Below, piece after piece: positions 50,209-58,488 of a stretch of 64,000 nucleotides of DNA. Location of the stretch: NCBI RefSeq assembly GCF_004153455.1, contig NZ_SDQE01000001.1, forward strand, positions 62,001 to 126,000, in the 5' to 3' direction. How positions within the stretch are numbered: position 1 is the stretch's first letter; every line of letters starts with the position of its first letter. The translations under genes and the position numbers were made by a program. The stretch is from Allopusillimonas ginsengisoli. GTDB taxonomy: Bacteria; Pseudomonadota; Gammaproteobacteria; Burkholderiales; Burkholderiaceae_B. The notes under the pieces were generated by a model that saw only the letters and a program-made list of their open reading frames with translations, had not been told where the DNA came from and did no database searches.

Positions 50209-51270
50209 ATGAACCACTCAAATTTATACTTTCGCTCTTTCCTGCTGCTGCTCGCGCTTGTCAGTATCGCGTTTATCTGGGTGTTGCTGCCCTACTATGG
50301 CGCGATATTCTGGGGAGCCATCCTGGCAACGGTCTTTCATCCGCTGCACCGGCGCCTGCTGGAAAAACTCCGGGGCCGCCGCAATCTCGCTGCGCTGCTG
50401 ACGCTGCTGATCGTGATCCTGATCGTTATTCTTCCCCTGATCGTGATCACGACATCGTTGCTGCAGGAAGGTGCCGCCATATACCAGCGCATGGACAAAG
50501 GCGAAATCAACTTCGGCAATTACTTCAACCAGATCGTGGGGATTTTCCCTCCGTGGGTGCACGATATGCTGGGCCGACTGGGGATAAACGATATATTCAG
50601 CCTGCGAGAAAAACTGGCGCAGGGCGCGCTGAAGGCGGGCCAGGTCGTCGCCTCACAGGCGGTCAATATCGGGCAGAATACATTTCAATTCCTGGTCAGC
50701 CTGGGCATCATGCTTTATCTGCTTTTTTTCCTGCTGCGCGATGGCGTCAATCTCGCCCGCAACAGCAAGCAGCTGATTCCCCTCAGCGATGACCATCAGC
50801 AGCATTTGTTCCGCAAGTTCACCACCGTCGTGCGCGCCACCGTCAAGGGCAATATCCTTGTCGCCATCACCCAGGGAGCGCTTGGCGGGCTGATGTTCTG
50901 GTTTCTCGGCATTCAGGGTGCACTACTGTGGGGCGTGCTGATGGCGTTCCTGTCATTGCTGCCAGCAGTCGGCGCGGCACTGATCTGGCTGCCTGTTGCA
51001 GTTTACTTTCTGGTTACCGGCGCAATCTGGCAGGGTGTCGTGCTGGTATTGTTCGGCGTGCTTGTGATCGGGCTGGTCGATAATATTCTGCGTCCGCTGC
51101 TGGTAGGCAAGGACACGAAAATCCCCGACTACGTGATCCTGATTTCAACCCTGGGCGGCCTGGCGGTATTCGGACTGAACGGCTTTGTCATCGGCCCGTT
51201 GTTTGCCGCGTTGTTCATCGCCTGCTGGGATTTGTTCCCCTCTGCCATCAAGATGAACACAGAAGCCTGA
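50209..51270 (+). CDS. AI-2E transporter family membrane protein
   Basis: A 353-residue protein with seven or eight membrane segments. An N-terminal pair (LLLALVSIAFIWVLLPYYGAIFWGA region), a central soluble stretch, and the C-terminal PAVGAALIWLPVAVYFL and DNILRPLLVGKDTKIPDYVI motifs mark the AI-2E/PerM (UPF0118) family. Members transport autoinducer-2, Na+/H+ or unknown substrates. Monocistronic, ended by a terminator shared with the convergent MAPEG gene. Confidence 0.88.
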   Translation: MNHSNLYFRSFLLLLALVSIAFIWVLLPYYGAIFWGAILATVFHPLHRRLLEKLRGRRNLAALLTLLIVILIVILPLIVITTSLLQEGAAIYQRMDKGEINFGNYFNQIVGIFPPWVHDMLGRLGINDIFSLREKLAQGALKAGQVVASQAVNIGQNTFQFLVSLGIMLYLLFFLLRDGVNLARNSKQLIPLSDDHQQHLFRKFTTVVRATVKGNILVAITQGALGGLMFWFLGIQGALLWGVLMAFLSLLPAVGAALIWLPVAVYFLVTGAIWQGVVLVLFGVLVIGLVDNILRPLLVGKDTKIPDYVILISTLGGLAVFGLNGFVIGPLFAALFIACWDLFPSAIKMNTEA

Positions 51271-51282
51271 CGCAATGGAGAC

Positions 51283-51306
51283 AGGGCCAGCCTCTGGGCT
51301 GGCCCT
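51283..51306. terminator. bidirectional hairpin between convergent genes
   Basis: AGGGCCAGCC-TCTG-GGCTGGCCCT has a perfect 10-bp stem between the AI-2E-type and MAPEG genes and can serve both. T-runs are short (two T on the plus strand). Confidence 0.6.
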
Positions 51307-51680
51307 TACACCGCCTTGAACAGAATCGCAATATTGATGGCAAGCGCCAGGCCCCATACCAGCGACCGCAGCACACCATAATCTGCAATATAGATAGCGA
51401 TATAGGCGATACGCACAGCGATCCAGGCCGCCACCAGCGTAGTCAGTGCGGCGGGTTCCACCTGCGCGTACAAGGCAAACAGCACCGCTGCATAAAAGAA
51501 AGGCAGGCCCTCCAAAAGGTTGGACTGAGCCGCATTGGCCCGCGATCGCCAGCCTTCCTGCTTTGCCAGCCATTCCCGCGGGGCATTGTTGTCAAAGCCC
51601 TTGCCGCCGGCCTTGGCGGCAATCACGGCGAAATACGGCAGCAATGCCGCAACGAGCAACAGTATGGCCAATGTTTTCAT
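51306..51680 (-). CDS. MAPEG family membrane protein
   Basis: A 124-residue protein with four hydrophobic segments and the MAPEG core RANAAQSNLLEGLPFFYAAVLFA (in part) and RIAYIAIYIADYGVLRSLVW. Eukaryotic relatives are membrane glutathione-dependent enzymes; bacterial YecN-like members have unclear function. The start at 51680 is set by the hydrophobic N-terminus MKTLAILLLVAALLPYF; upstream residues are polar. Confidence 0.8.
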   Translation of the reverse strand: MKTLAILLLVAALLPYFAVIAAKAGGKGFDNNAPREWLAKQEGWRSRANAAQSNLLEGLPFFYAAVLFALYAQVEPAALTTLVAAWIAVRIAYIAIYIADYGVLRSLVWGLALAINIAILFKAV

Positions 51681-51768
51681 AACAGCTCCCAAACGGTGTG
51701 ATAGGCCTGAAGTCGCAAAACTCCATAGTACTAGATGCGAACGCTGCCAGTTACGGCGAACCGCCAGA

Positions 51769-52728
51769 TCAGGGCTCGATGGGTGGCAGGTCTGACGCAA
51801 GAATCTTCAGGCCGGCACGCAACGCCTCGTCATAGCGTCTACGTTCTGCCGCAATCGTGGCGGGTGTCCAGGCGTAAAATCCCTGACCGGACTTCATGCC
51901 GATTGTGCCTAGTCGAGGTTTGTCTGCCAACACAGGAGGCGGCTCGGCAATGTTGGACAATGACGGATAAATGGTTGCCGCAGCTGCTGCGTGAACGTCC
52001 AGCCCGGCATGCTCCTTCTGCATGACTGGGCCCGCCGCCAGATAACGGAAGCCAAAACCAAAACGCACGGCGTTATCGATGTCTTCTGGCGTCACAATGC
52101 CCTGCTCTATCATGGAAAACGCCTCCCGCGCCAAGGCATGCTGAAGACGATTGCCGACAAACCCGGGCACATCCTTGCGCACGACAATGGGCACCGAGCC
52201 GCAGCGACGCATGAAATCCGCCAGCCCCTGCGCCCGAGCCGGATCAGTATCCGGCCCCAGCACCACCTCAACCAGCGGCACAATATGCGCCGGCATGAAG
52301 AAATGCAGGCCTATCATGCGGTTTCGCGTAGGCAGGCCTTCGGCGATCTGGCTGATCGGAAAGCTGGAACTGTTGCTGGCCAGCAGCGCATGCGCAGGCG
52401 CCTTGTCAGCGAGCGCAGCGAACAGCTCACGCTTGAGCGCCAATTGCTCAGGGATACATTCGATCATCAAATCGATGTCGCGCCAGTCTATATCGTCTGC
52501 GGCCTGAACCACTTGCAGCAAGCTGATGTTGCCGCCCTTACCCAGCATCTCGAGGTTTCCGGCAATCTTTTCACGTATCGCCTCATGTGCCTCGATCCGT
52601 GTTTCAAGAACATATACATGGCAATGCGCGCGCAGCAGTACCACGGCCACGTCCGCGCCCATGGTCCCTCCCCCCACGATAACGGCATGGCAAGTGGATG
52701 GTGCGCCCAGAATAGTGTGTTGTGTCAT
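51769..52728 (-). CDS. 3-hydroxyacyl-CoA dehydrogenase family protein
   Basis: A 319-residue NAD-dependent dehydrogenase. The Rossmann motif VIVGGGTMGADVA (about 17-29) binds NAD, SNSSSFPISQIA lies in the active site, and the catalytic His is in GLHFFMPAHIVPLVEV. The C-terminal six-helix domain ends with GQGFYAW. It is full length for the short form used in L-gulonate or carnitine metabolism. It is the last of a minus-strand set with a dehydratase and GntR regulator, so a hydroxy acid is the probable substrate. Confidence 0.85.
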   Translation of the reverse strand: MTQHTILGAPSTCHAVIVGGGTMGADVAVVLLRAHCHVYVLETRIEAHEAIREKIAGNLEMLGKGGNISLLQVVQAADDIDWRDIDLMIECIPEQLALKRELFAALADKAPAHALLASNSSSFPISQIAEGLPTRNRMIGLHFFMPAHIVPLVEVVLGPDTDPARAQGLADFMRRCGSVPIVVRKDVPGFVGNRLQHALAREAFSMIEQGIVTPEDIDNAVRFGFGFRYLAAGPVMQKEHAGLDVHAAAAATIYPSLSNIAEPPPVLADKPRLGTIGMKSGQGFYAWTPATIAAERRRYDEALRAGLKILASDLPPIEP

Positions 52729-52789
52729 AAGAAAGATGAATTCAGAAGATAAACGATTGAGAAACTGATGGCGGCTGGCGGCAACGCGT

Positions 52790-53488
52790 TCAGGAGGCGG
52801 TTTTGCGGTCAGGCAGGTCGCGCTTGAAATGATGCTGATTGATGGCCAGATATTCGTCTCGCGCCGGTCGGATGTGCTCGCGACATAGTGTGACGAGTGC
52901 TTCGCGGCGCCCTTGCTCGAGCGCATCGATAATGGCGCGATGTTCGTGACGCGAACGCGCCTGCGCAGCGGCGGAACGCGCAGACGCGGAACGAACGGCA
53001 TGGGTCTGGGTGAAATGATACCGAATCGCCGCCACCATCACCCTGTTCGGACACAGGTCGAACAACGCTGCATGAAAGGCCATATTGGTCTTGAAAATCA
53101 GACGCGGGTTATTGTCTATCACGGCCTGATCATGCGCAGCCTGCAGCGCCCTGAGGCGCGCAACATCTTCCGGTGCGGCGGGGCAAGCCATGCGGCGGGC
53201 GGCTTCGCCTTCCAGCAGATCCCGCATATCGTAGAGATCCTCGAGCTCCGCATAATCATACGACCGCACCACTGCGCCGATATTCTTGCGACGCTCTACG
53301 ATGCCCAGTTTCACAAGCTCGTTCAATGCCGCGCGGATGACGTGCCGTTTTACCTTGAAACGCCTCATCAAGTCGTCTTCGACCAGCCTCTCCCTGGGAT
53401 GCAGAAATCCCAGAACAATATCCTCTTCGATTTCACTGACCACCAGTGAAAGCGCGGCATCGACAGATAAGGTTGCAGATGCAGTCAT
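52790..53488 (-). CDS. GntR family regulator, FadR/FCD subfamily
   Basis: A 232-residue repressor. The N-terminal winged helix (RERLVEDDLMRRFKVKRHVIRAALNELV, in part) and FCD domain (LYDMRDLLEGEAARRMA; the metal ligand His residues in FHAALFD and RHEHRAIIDAL) are clear. The ATG overlaps the dehydratase stop (ATGA at 53485-53488), so the two are translationally coupled. It probably controls the dehydratase operon and the divergent Bug gene through the AT-rich dyad at 55275-55292. Confidence 0.88.
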   Translation of the reverse strand: MTASATLSVDAALSLVVSEIEEDIVLGFLHPRERLVEDDLMRRFKVKRHVIRAALNELVKLGIVERRKNIGAVVRSYDYAELEDLYDMRDLLEGEAARRMACPAAPEDVARLRALQAAHDQAVIDNNPRLIFKTNMAFHAALFDLCPNRVMVAAIRYHFTQTHAVRSASARSAAAQARSRHEHRAIIDALEQGRREALVTLCREHIRPARDEYLAINQHHFKRDLPDRKTAS

Positions 53489-55251
53489 GGCTTGATGTCA
53501 GATTTTTCAGGGATGGTGCCATTGCGGGCTTGCGGCATCAGAAAATCAAAATCCACACCCTCGCCGGCTTGTGTCACAGAATCCAGATACAGTTTTTGAT
53601 AGCCGCGTTCTGCCGTTGGCCGCACGATGTCAAGCTCAGCTTTTCTGCGCTGGATTTCATCATCCGACAGCATCACTTGCAGACGGCGCTCCCTGACACT
53701 CAATTTGATCCGATCGCCTGTGCGCACCACCGCCAACGGGCCGCCGATGGCGGCCTCGGGGGCAATGTGCAACACAATCGTGCCCGCCGCAGTGCCGCTC
53801 ATGCGACCATCGGAAATCCGAACCATGTCTTTCACGCCTTGCCGCGCCAACTTCTTGGGAATGGGGATATAGCCGGCTTCGGGCATGCCTGGCGCCCCGG
53901 TGGGACCAATGTTCTTGAGCACCAACACATCCTCTGCCTGGACATCCAGGTCGTCACTGTCCAGACGCCGCGCCATGTCTTCGGCGCTCTCGAAAACGAC
54001 CGCCCTGCCTTCGTGCTCCATCAAGTCGGGATGCGCTGCAGACTGCTTGATAATGGCAAAATCCGGCGCCAGATTCCCCTGGAGTACGGCGATTCCACCT
54101 TGCGGATATAAAGGCGCGCTCAAGGGTCGAATGACCTGCTGTGGGAAGCTGACGTGCTTACCGTCGAGTTCGTCACCCAGTGAGCGGCCAGAGACCGTCA
54201 GCGCGTCCAAGTGCAACAATGGCCGCAATTCGCGCAATAGCGTCGGCATACCGCCTGCCTTGTGAAAATCTTCCATGTAATGTTGACCTGATGGCTTCAG
54301 ATCGATCAAGACGGGTGTTTGGCGGCTGAAGGCATCCACGCGCGCCAGATCGACCTTGAATCCCAAGCGGCCGGCAATGGCCGTGAGATGAATAATGCCA
54401 TTGGTCGAGCCGCCGATGGCAAGCAGTACACGCAAGGCATTCTCGAATGCCTTTTCGGTCATGATGCGGTCGGGCGTGAGGCCTGTGCGTGCCATCTGCA
54501 CCGCGGTTGCACCTGTTTGCTCTGCAACGCGCGCGCGATCAGCCGTCACGGCGGGCGGCGTCGCGCCCCCGAATACCATCATGCCCAATGCCTCGGTGAG
54601 GCATGCCATGGTGCTGGCCGTTCCCATGACCGAACAAGTGCCTACGCTGGCCACCAGTTGATTGTTGACGTCGCTAATTTCCTGATCATCGATTTGGCTG
54701 GCGCGATAATCGCCCCAATACCGCCTGCAATCCGTACAGGCGCCGACACGAACACCGCGGTGAGACCCGGTGAGCATAGAACCCGTCACCAACTGGATTG
54801 CCGGAACACCCGCCGACGCGGCGCCCATCAATTGAGCCGGCACGGTTTTGTCGCAGCCGCCGATCAGCACCACACCATCCATGGGCTGTGCCCGCACCAT
54901 CTCTTCGGTGTCCATGGACATCAAGTTGCGCAAGTACATGCTGGTGGGGTGCGAAAAGCTTTCGTGTATGGATATGGTTGGAAAGTCCATAGGCAAACCG
55001 CCAGCCATCAATACGCCGCGCTTGACGGCCTCGATCAACTGCGGCGCATTGCCGTGACATGGATTGTAGGCACTGCCGGTATTCACAATACCGATGACCG
55101 GCCGGTTCAGGGCGTCGTCTGTATAGCCGGCGCCTTTGATAAAAGCCTTGCGCAGAAACAGCGAGAAATCCGTATCGCCGTAATTGGTCAGGCCTTTGCC
55201 AAGCCCGTTCATGGCCTCGCTGCCGGGTGGCCGTTGTGTTTTGGACGCCAT
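53485..55251 (-). CDS. IlvD/Edd family dehydratase (sugar-acid type)
   Basis: A 588-residue Fe-S dehydratase. The cluster and metal ligands are seen as NPCHGN (about 63-68), GGCDKTVPAQ (about 128-137) and GTCSVMGTA (about 200-208). The nearby Bug receptor, GntR regulator and dehydrogenase suggest a sugar acid such as an aldonate rather than branched-chain amino acid synthesis. The annotated start (MASKTQRPP) adds 13 residues before the conserved LGKGLTNYGDTDF. Confidence 0.85.
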   Translation of the reverse strand: MASKTQRPPGSEAMNGLGKGLTNYGDTDFSLFLRKAFIKGAGYTDDALNRPVIGIVNTGSAYNPCHGNAPQLIEAVKRGVLMAGGLPMDFPTISIHESFSHPTSMYLRNLMSMDTEEMVRAQPMDGVVLIGGCDKTVPAQLMGAASAGVPAIQLVTGSMLTGSHRGVRVGACTDCRRYWGDYRASQIDDQEISDVNNQLVASVGTCSVMGTASTMACLTEALGMMVFGGATPPAVTADRARVAEQTGATAVQMARTGLTPDRIMTEKAFENALRVLLAIGGSTNGIIHLTAIAGRLGFKVDLARVDAFSRQTPVLIDLKPSGQHYMEDFHKAGGMPTLLRELRPLLHLDALTVSGRSLGDELDGKHVSFPQQVIRPLSAPLYPQGGIAVLQGNLAPDFAIIKQSAAHPDLMEHEGRAVVFESAEDMARRLDSDDLDVQAEDVLVLKNIGPTGAPGMPEAGYIPIPKKLARQGVKDMVRISDGRMSGTAAGTIVLHIAPEAAIGGPLAVVRTGDRIKLSVRERRLQVMLSDDEIQRRKAELDIVRPTAERGYQKLYLDSVTQAGEGVDFDFLMPQARNGTIPEKSDIKP

Positions 55252-55274
55252 TTTGATACATTGCCTTTTAGATT

Positions 55275-55292
55275 ATTAATAATATTATTAAT
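55275..55292. promoter_or_regulatory. AT-rich palindrome between dehydratase and Bug genes
   Basis: ATTAATAATATTATTAAT is an 18-bp perfect palindrome in the 126-base divergent promoter region. Its position suits the GntR regulator encoded downstream of the dehydratase. It is also prone to melting and could overlap a -10 element. Confidence 0.5.
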
Positions 55293-55377
55293 CATTGATC
55301 CGGCGTTAGCAAGCACCTCAATCCCACACCAGCGCCTTGCCCGATGCCAACGTACAACACCCAAGGAGACCAAACTC

Positions 55378-56376
55378 ATGCTATTAAGCAAAACCGCGCT
55401 GTCCTGCAGAATTGCCTTTACGTGCCTGCTCACCGGCGCCGCCCTTGTGGGGCCGATTGCCCAGGCGCAGTACCCTGAACAACCCATCAAGCTGCTGGTG
55501 CCCTATCCTCCAGGCGGCGCCACGGACGTCATAGGCCGAGTCGTTGGCCAGGCGCTTGCCGAGCGGCTGAATACAACGGTTGTTGTCGAAAACAAGAGCG
55601 GCGCATCGGGCAGTATTGGCGCGGCCGATGTAGCCAAGTCAAAACCGGATGGCTACACCATTTTGCTGGGCGCGCTGACCAGTCACTCGATCTACCAGAA
55701 TCTTTATGCAAAGAATGCCACGTATGATTTGAACAAGGATTTCTCACCGGTCGCGATCGTGGGCAGAGTGCCGCTGGTTTTTGTCACGCATCCATCCGTT
55801 CAGGCCGATTCGCTTTCGGCCCTGATCGCCGCCGCCAAGAAGAGCCCTGGCAAGTATTCCATGGCCTCGGCAGGCAATGGCTCTCCTCAGCAAATGGCCA
55901 GCGCTCTGTTCGGCATCACGGCGGATGTGGATTTCATTTCGGTGCCTTATCGAGGCAGCGGGCCAGCCATGACCGATCTAGTGGGCGGACAGGTCAACAG
56001 CATGATAGAAACCGTGCCCGCCGCGCAGTCATTCATTAAATCTGGCGCGCTCAACGCACTGGCCGTGACGTCGGCCGCCCGCGCGCCTACCCTGCCCGAT
56101 GTGCCCACCGCCAAGGAAGCGGGCCTGGACAATTTCGAAGTGAGTTCGATGTTCGGCGTCCTCGCGCCGGCAGGCACCCCGCCGGAGCGCATCAATGTAC
56201 TGGCGGAAGCGGTGGAAAATAGCCTGCAGGACAAGTCCATACAGGATTCACTCTTAGCGCAAGGCGTTGTTGTCGGCTATGAGAACCCCGAGCAAGCCGG
56301 CAAGACGATCAGCGCCGAAATCCAGAAATGGCATGACGTCATCGAAAAGGCCAATATTGAGGAGCCGGCCGGCTAG
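55378..56376 (+). CDS. Bug (TctC) family solute receptor
   Basis: A 332-residue periplasmic binding protein. A signal peptide (to IAQA) is followed by the Bug start YPEQPIKLLVPYPPGGATDVIGR. CAAGGAGACCAAACTC precedes the ATG at 55378, which rejects an apparent much longer frame. It is divergent from the dehydratase operon and likely captures the carboxylate that operon degrades. Confidence 0.9.
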   Translation: MLLSKTALSCRIAFTCLLTGAALVGPIAQAQYPEQPIKLLVPYPPGGATDVIGRVVGQALAERLNTTVVVENKSGASGSIGAADVAKSKPDGYTILLGALTSHSIYQNLYAKNATYDLNKDFSPVAIVGRVPLVFVTHPSVQADSLSALIAAAKKSPGKYSMASAGNGSPQQMASALFGITADVDFISVPYRGSGPAMTDLVGGQVNSMIETVPAAQSFIKSGALNALAVTSAARAPTLPDVPTAKEAGLDNFEVSSMFGVLAPAGTPPERINVLAEAVENSLQDKSIQDSLLAQGVVVGYENPEQAGKTISAEIQKWHDVIEKANIEEPAG

Positions 56377-56448
56377 CGCTGTCTGCCGTCAAAAATATGT
56401 ATAATAGCGGCCTTGATCAAAGACCCAATGCAATGCGGGTTCATCAAG

Positions 56449-56524
56449 GCCGATGTAGCTCAGTTGGTAGAGCAGCTCATTCGTAATGAGAAGGTCGAGG
56501 GTTCGACTCCTTTCATCGGCACCA
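56449..56524 (+). tRNA. tRNA-Thr (CGT)
   Basis: Seventy-six bases with encoded CCA. The acceptor stem is GCCGATG with CATCGGC, the D arm contains AGCTCAGTTGGTAGAG, the anticodon loop is TTCGTAA with CGT (reads ACG), and the T arm is GGGTTCGACTCC. A 48-bp copy of its 3' part lies at 57680-57727. Confidence 0.96.
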
Positions 56525-56525
56525 G
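56478..56525 (+). repeat. 48-bp direct repeat, copy within tRNA-Thr
   Basis: Perfectly identical to 57680-57727. It runs from the anticodon stem to one base beyond CCA. It is the tRNA-proximal attachment site of a mini-island. Confidence 0.92.
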
Positions 56526-56718
56526 AATATCCAATCAAAACAACGCATCACACTGTAAGGTGTAATGCGTTGTTTTGCGTTATTAAGGACTCTACCTCAT
56601 TATCGGGGGGATCCGCATTCACTAGACACGGTGGCTCTACTCCGTTCCAACCGCATAAGCACACGCTAGCCAGCCCTTGGCAAGAACTGGTCGTCATAAC
56701 GTGGCAACGAAGAACAAT

Positions 56719-56765
56719 ATAGCAACTATAGTTGACATACAACCAAATAGCAACTATAGTTGACA
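56719..56765 (+). promoter_or_regulatory. toxin-antitoxin promoter with two palindromic operators
   Basis: TTGACA (56732-56737) and TATAGT (56755-56760) are spaced by 17 bases. A 19-base unit ATAGCAACTATAGTTGACA occurs at 56719-56737 and 56747-56765; each holds the perfect palindrome CAACTATAGTTG. The operators overlap both promoter boxes, as in autoregulated toxin-antitoxin systems. Confidence 0.75.
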
Positions 56766-56766
56766 C

Positions 56767-57063
56767 ATGATTGAGCTGATCAAGACCAACCTGTTTGACC
56801 GCTGGTTGATCGACTTACGCGACCGCAGGGCTCGCGCAAAGATAGAAACCCGCATCCGTAGATTAAGCTTGGGGAACCCTGGCGATGTGAAGCCAGTGGG
56901 CGAAGGGATATCTGAAATACGAATCGACTATGGCCCCGGATACCGCGTGTACTACATGCAGCGCGGCCCCGTAGTGGTGGTGCTGCTATGTGGTGGCGAT
57001 AAGGGAAGCCAGAGCAAAGACATAGCCCTGGCCAAGACCATTGCAGCGCAATGGAAGGAGTAA
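56767..57063 (+). CDS. RelE/HigB-type toxin (addiction module killer)
   Basis: A 98-residue protein with the family pattern DRWLIDLRDRRARAKIETRIRRLSLGN and VGEGISEIRIDYGPGYRVYYM (in pieces), ending KDIALAKTIAAQWKE. This is the HigB/phage-derived Gp49-like killer type, an mRNA-cleaving toxin dependent on the ribosome in relatives. The ATG lies about 7 bases after the -10 box, so the mRNA is likely leaderless. Antitoxin follows 5 bases later. Confidence 0.87.
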   Translation: MIELIKTNLFDRWLIDLRDRRARAKIETRIRRLSLGNPGDVKPVGEGISEIRIDYGPGYRVYYMQRGPVVVVLLCGGDKGSQSKDIALAKTIAAQWKE

Positions 57064-57068
57064 CAACG

Positions 57069-57389
57069 ATGGACATTAAATTCAGTCGATATGACACGGT
57101 TGACTACCTCACGACCGAGGAAGACATAGCCGCCTATCTTGACGCTGTGGTGGAAGAAGGCGAACCAGCACTCATTGCGGCGGCACTAGGCGACGTGGCC
57201 CGTGCCCGCAACCTTAGCCAGCTTGCCCGCGACGTGGGCATGAGTCGTCAAGGGCTGGACAAGGCGCTTTCGGGAGAGGGGAATCCTAGCCTTTCAACAG
57301 TTGTAAAGGTTGCCCATGTACTGGGCTTGCAGCTTTCATTCAAGCCTATCCAAGTAGATCATGAGTCTTCCGAAGCGGTAGCAGGGTAA
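57069..57389 (+). CDS. Xre-type antitoxin
   Basis: A 106-residue antitoxin. The N-terminal part (TTEEDIAAYLDAVVEEGEPALIAAALGDVARARN, in pieces) resembles the addiction module antitoxin family; a helix-turn-helix follows (LSQLARDVGMSRQGLDKALSGEGNPSLSTVVKVA). It should neutralise the toxin and repress the operon at 56719-56765. GGAGTAACAACG gives the ribosome-binding site at 57069. Confidence 0.87.
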   Translation: MDIKFSRYDTVDYLTTEEDIAAYLDAVVEEGEPALIAAALGDVARARNLSQLARDVGMSRQGLDKALSGEGNPSLSTVVKVAHVLGLQLSFKPIQVDHESSEAVAG

Positions 57390-57434
57390 GCGCCAACGGA
57401 ATGCAGAGCTCAACGTGCCGTACCATAGTGTCAG

Positions 57435-57520
57435 AAACTGGTTACGGAGCGCATCAGGCCCGAGCCTGCGACGTCATCGGCTTGAGTCCACGCACGCTGC
57501 AACGGCGTCACCACGCACCC
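57435..57520 (+). pseudogene. possible transposase fragment
   Basis: One frame reads a peptide like DVIGLSPRTLQRRH, typical of the helix-turn-helix start of IS3-type OrfB or related proteins, ending in a stop shortly after. No other transposase part is visible. The rest of the 57,390-57,679 gap holds nothing recognisable. Confidence 0.3.
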
Positions 57521-57679
57521 TGAATATTCGGCTATCATCATCACCTCGAGGCCTTGCTCGTCGTCCTCGTCTCGTTTCTGGTCATATTTTTTTCAGTGGT
57601 AAAGCCCACCCCTTTCAATACACGAGTTAGAGAAAGTTCTTTGGTAGCGTTCCTTTTGGAGGCACAACTTCAAGCTTCG

Positions 57680-57727
57680 CATTCGTAATGAGAAGGTCGA
57701 GGGTTCGACTCCTTTCATCGGCACCAG
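57680..57727 (+). repeat. 48-bp direct repeat, distal tRNA-Thr fragment
   Basis: Identical to 56478-56525. It lacks the tRNA 5' half, so it is not a tRNA gene. It marks the far end of the mini-island and the original chromosome flank. Confidence 0.92.
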
Positions 57728-57740
57728 CACTATTTCTGAA

Positions 57741-57977
57741 TCACCACCAGCCAGAACGGCGCAACTTTTTGGATGCGGCCCGGTTCAGGTCCTTCGCTTC
57801 CTGCTCTGCGAACTCTTCCTCTCCCGGCTCATACGATCCCTCATGCATGCAACTGCTGGGGCTCATCTGGCACTGGATACTGCGATTCGAACTCCCTCCT
57901 CCAGCCGACGAGCACGCGGAAATGGCTGCGACAAGAAACAGCAATGAGGCGCATCGGCCCAACATTTGAACGGACAT
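57741..57977 (-). CDS. small lipoprotein, 78 residues
   Basis: A lipoprotein signal peptide with lipobox ISAC (Cys at about residue 22) precedes a polar, acidic mature part with two further cysteines (IQCQMSPSSC). No family recognised. It likely sits in the outer or inner membrane facing the periplasm. The ATG at 57977 or the one four codons later could start it. Confidence 0.6.
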   Translation of the reverse strand: MSVQMLGRCASLLFLVAAISACSSAGGGSSNRSIQCQMSPSSCMHEGSYEPGEEEFAEQEAKDLNRAASKKLRRSGWW

Positions 57978-58046
57978 ATTTCCTATACCTACAGAGTTTG
58001 CTACACCCCTTTTTATAACAGACTCTTGTAGAAACCACCGCCTGCC

Positions 58047-58166
58047 TTATCTCTGCCGCGTGAGCGAATTCCATATTCCATGGATTATGCTGTAGTTGGC
58101 CAAATACTGGCATGCTACTTCCGCCAGCCCGAAGCCAACCGCCAATCCAATAAAAAAACCGTACAT
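58047..58166 (-). CDS. very small membrane protein, 39 residues
   Basis: MYGFFIGLAVGFGLAEVACQ and onward has one membrane segment (about 2-24) and a short polar C-terminus. GAGGCAGGTCGCG gives a plausible ribosome-binding site. Too short for family recognition. It is upstream of the lipoprotein gene on the same strand. Confidence 0.4.
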   Translation of the reverse strand: MYGFFIGLAVGFGLAEVACQYLANYSIIHGIWNSLTRQR

Positions 58167-58366
58167 CGCGACCTGCCTCTGTGTGTATGCATGTGGTCGG
58201 ATATTAGAGGGTCATGAGAATAATTAGTTGCAAACTTGATATTAGTTGACAATTAAACTTTAAAGCTTGGTCAAGCTCAACATCTGAAAGCACAGCCGGA
58301 TCCCATGCCCTGGTGATTTCCGACGCGGTTGCCGCATACAAGGAACTTAATAAAAACAAGAAAGGG

Positions 58367-58396
58367 TTGACATACGTCAATAACTTTATGTAATAA
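58367..58396 (+). promoter_or_regulatory. candidate promoter of the 113-residue gene
   Basis: TTGACA (58367-58372) and TAATAA (58391-58396) are spaced by 18 bases. The -35 box is part of the dyad TTGAC-ATAC-GTCAA. The rest of the 58,167-58,488 gap is AT-rich with no other feature. Confidence 0.45.
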
Positions 58397-58488
58397 GCAT
58401 ATAAGATTCAGATAAATACGGCTAAGCTGAGGCGCCATACAAAAGTTATGCCTGAACAGTTGCCCGGGCAATAGGCTTGGCCTACCAA

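Larger units (their letters stand above)
56526..57727 (+). mobile_element. 1.2-kb tRNA-Thr mini-island carrying a toxin-antitoxin pair
   Basis: The stretch between the tRNA-Thr gene and a 48-bp duplicate of its 3' end is a relic or minimal integrated element (1,202 bp from repeat start to repeat start). It holds a RelE/HigB-type toxin, an Xre antitoxin and possibly a transposase scrap. No integrase remains. The gap 56,526-56,718 has no other gene. Confidence 0.75.

Noticed and set aside
54319-56376. A 685-codon open frame on the plus strand covering part of the dehydratase gene and the Bug receptor
   Set aside because: Its first 350 codons are the complement of the dehydratase gene; only the part from 55378, with signal peptide and ribosome-binding site, is a gene.
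57680-57727. Second tRNA-Thr gene
   Set aside because: The D arm and 5' acceptor strand are missing; it is the attachment-site duplicate.
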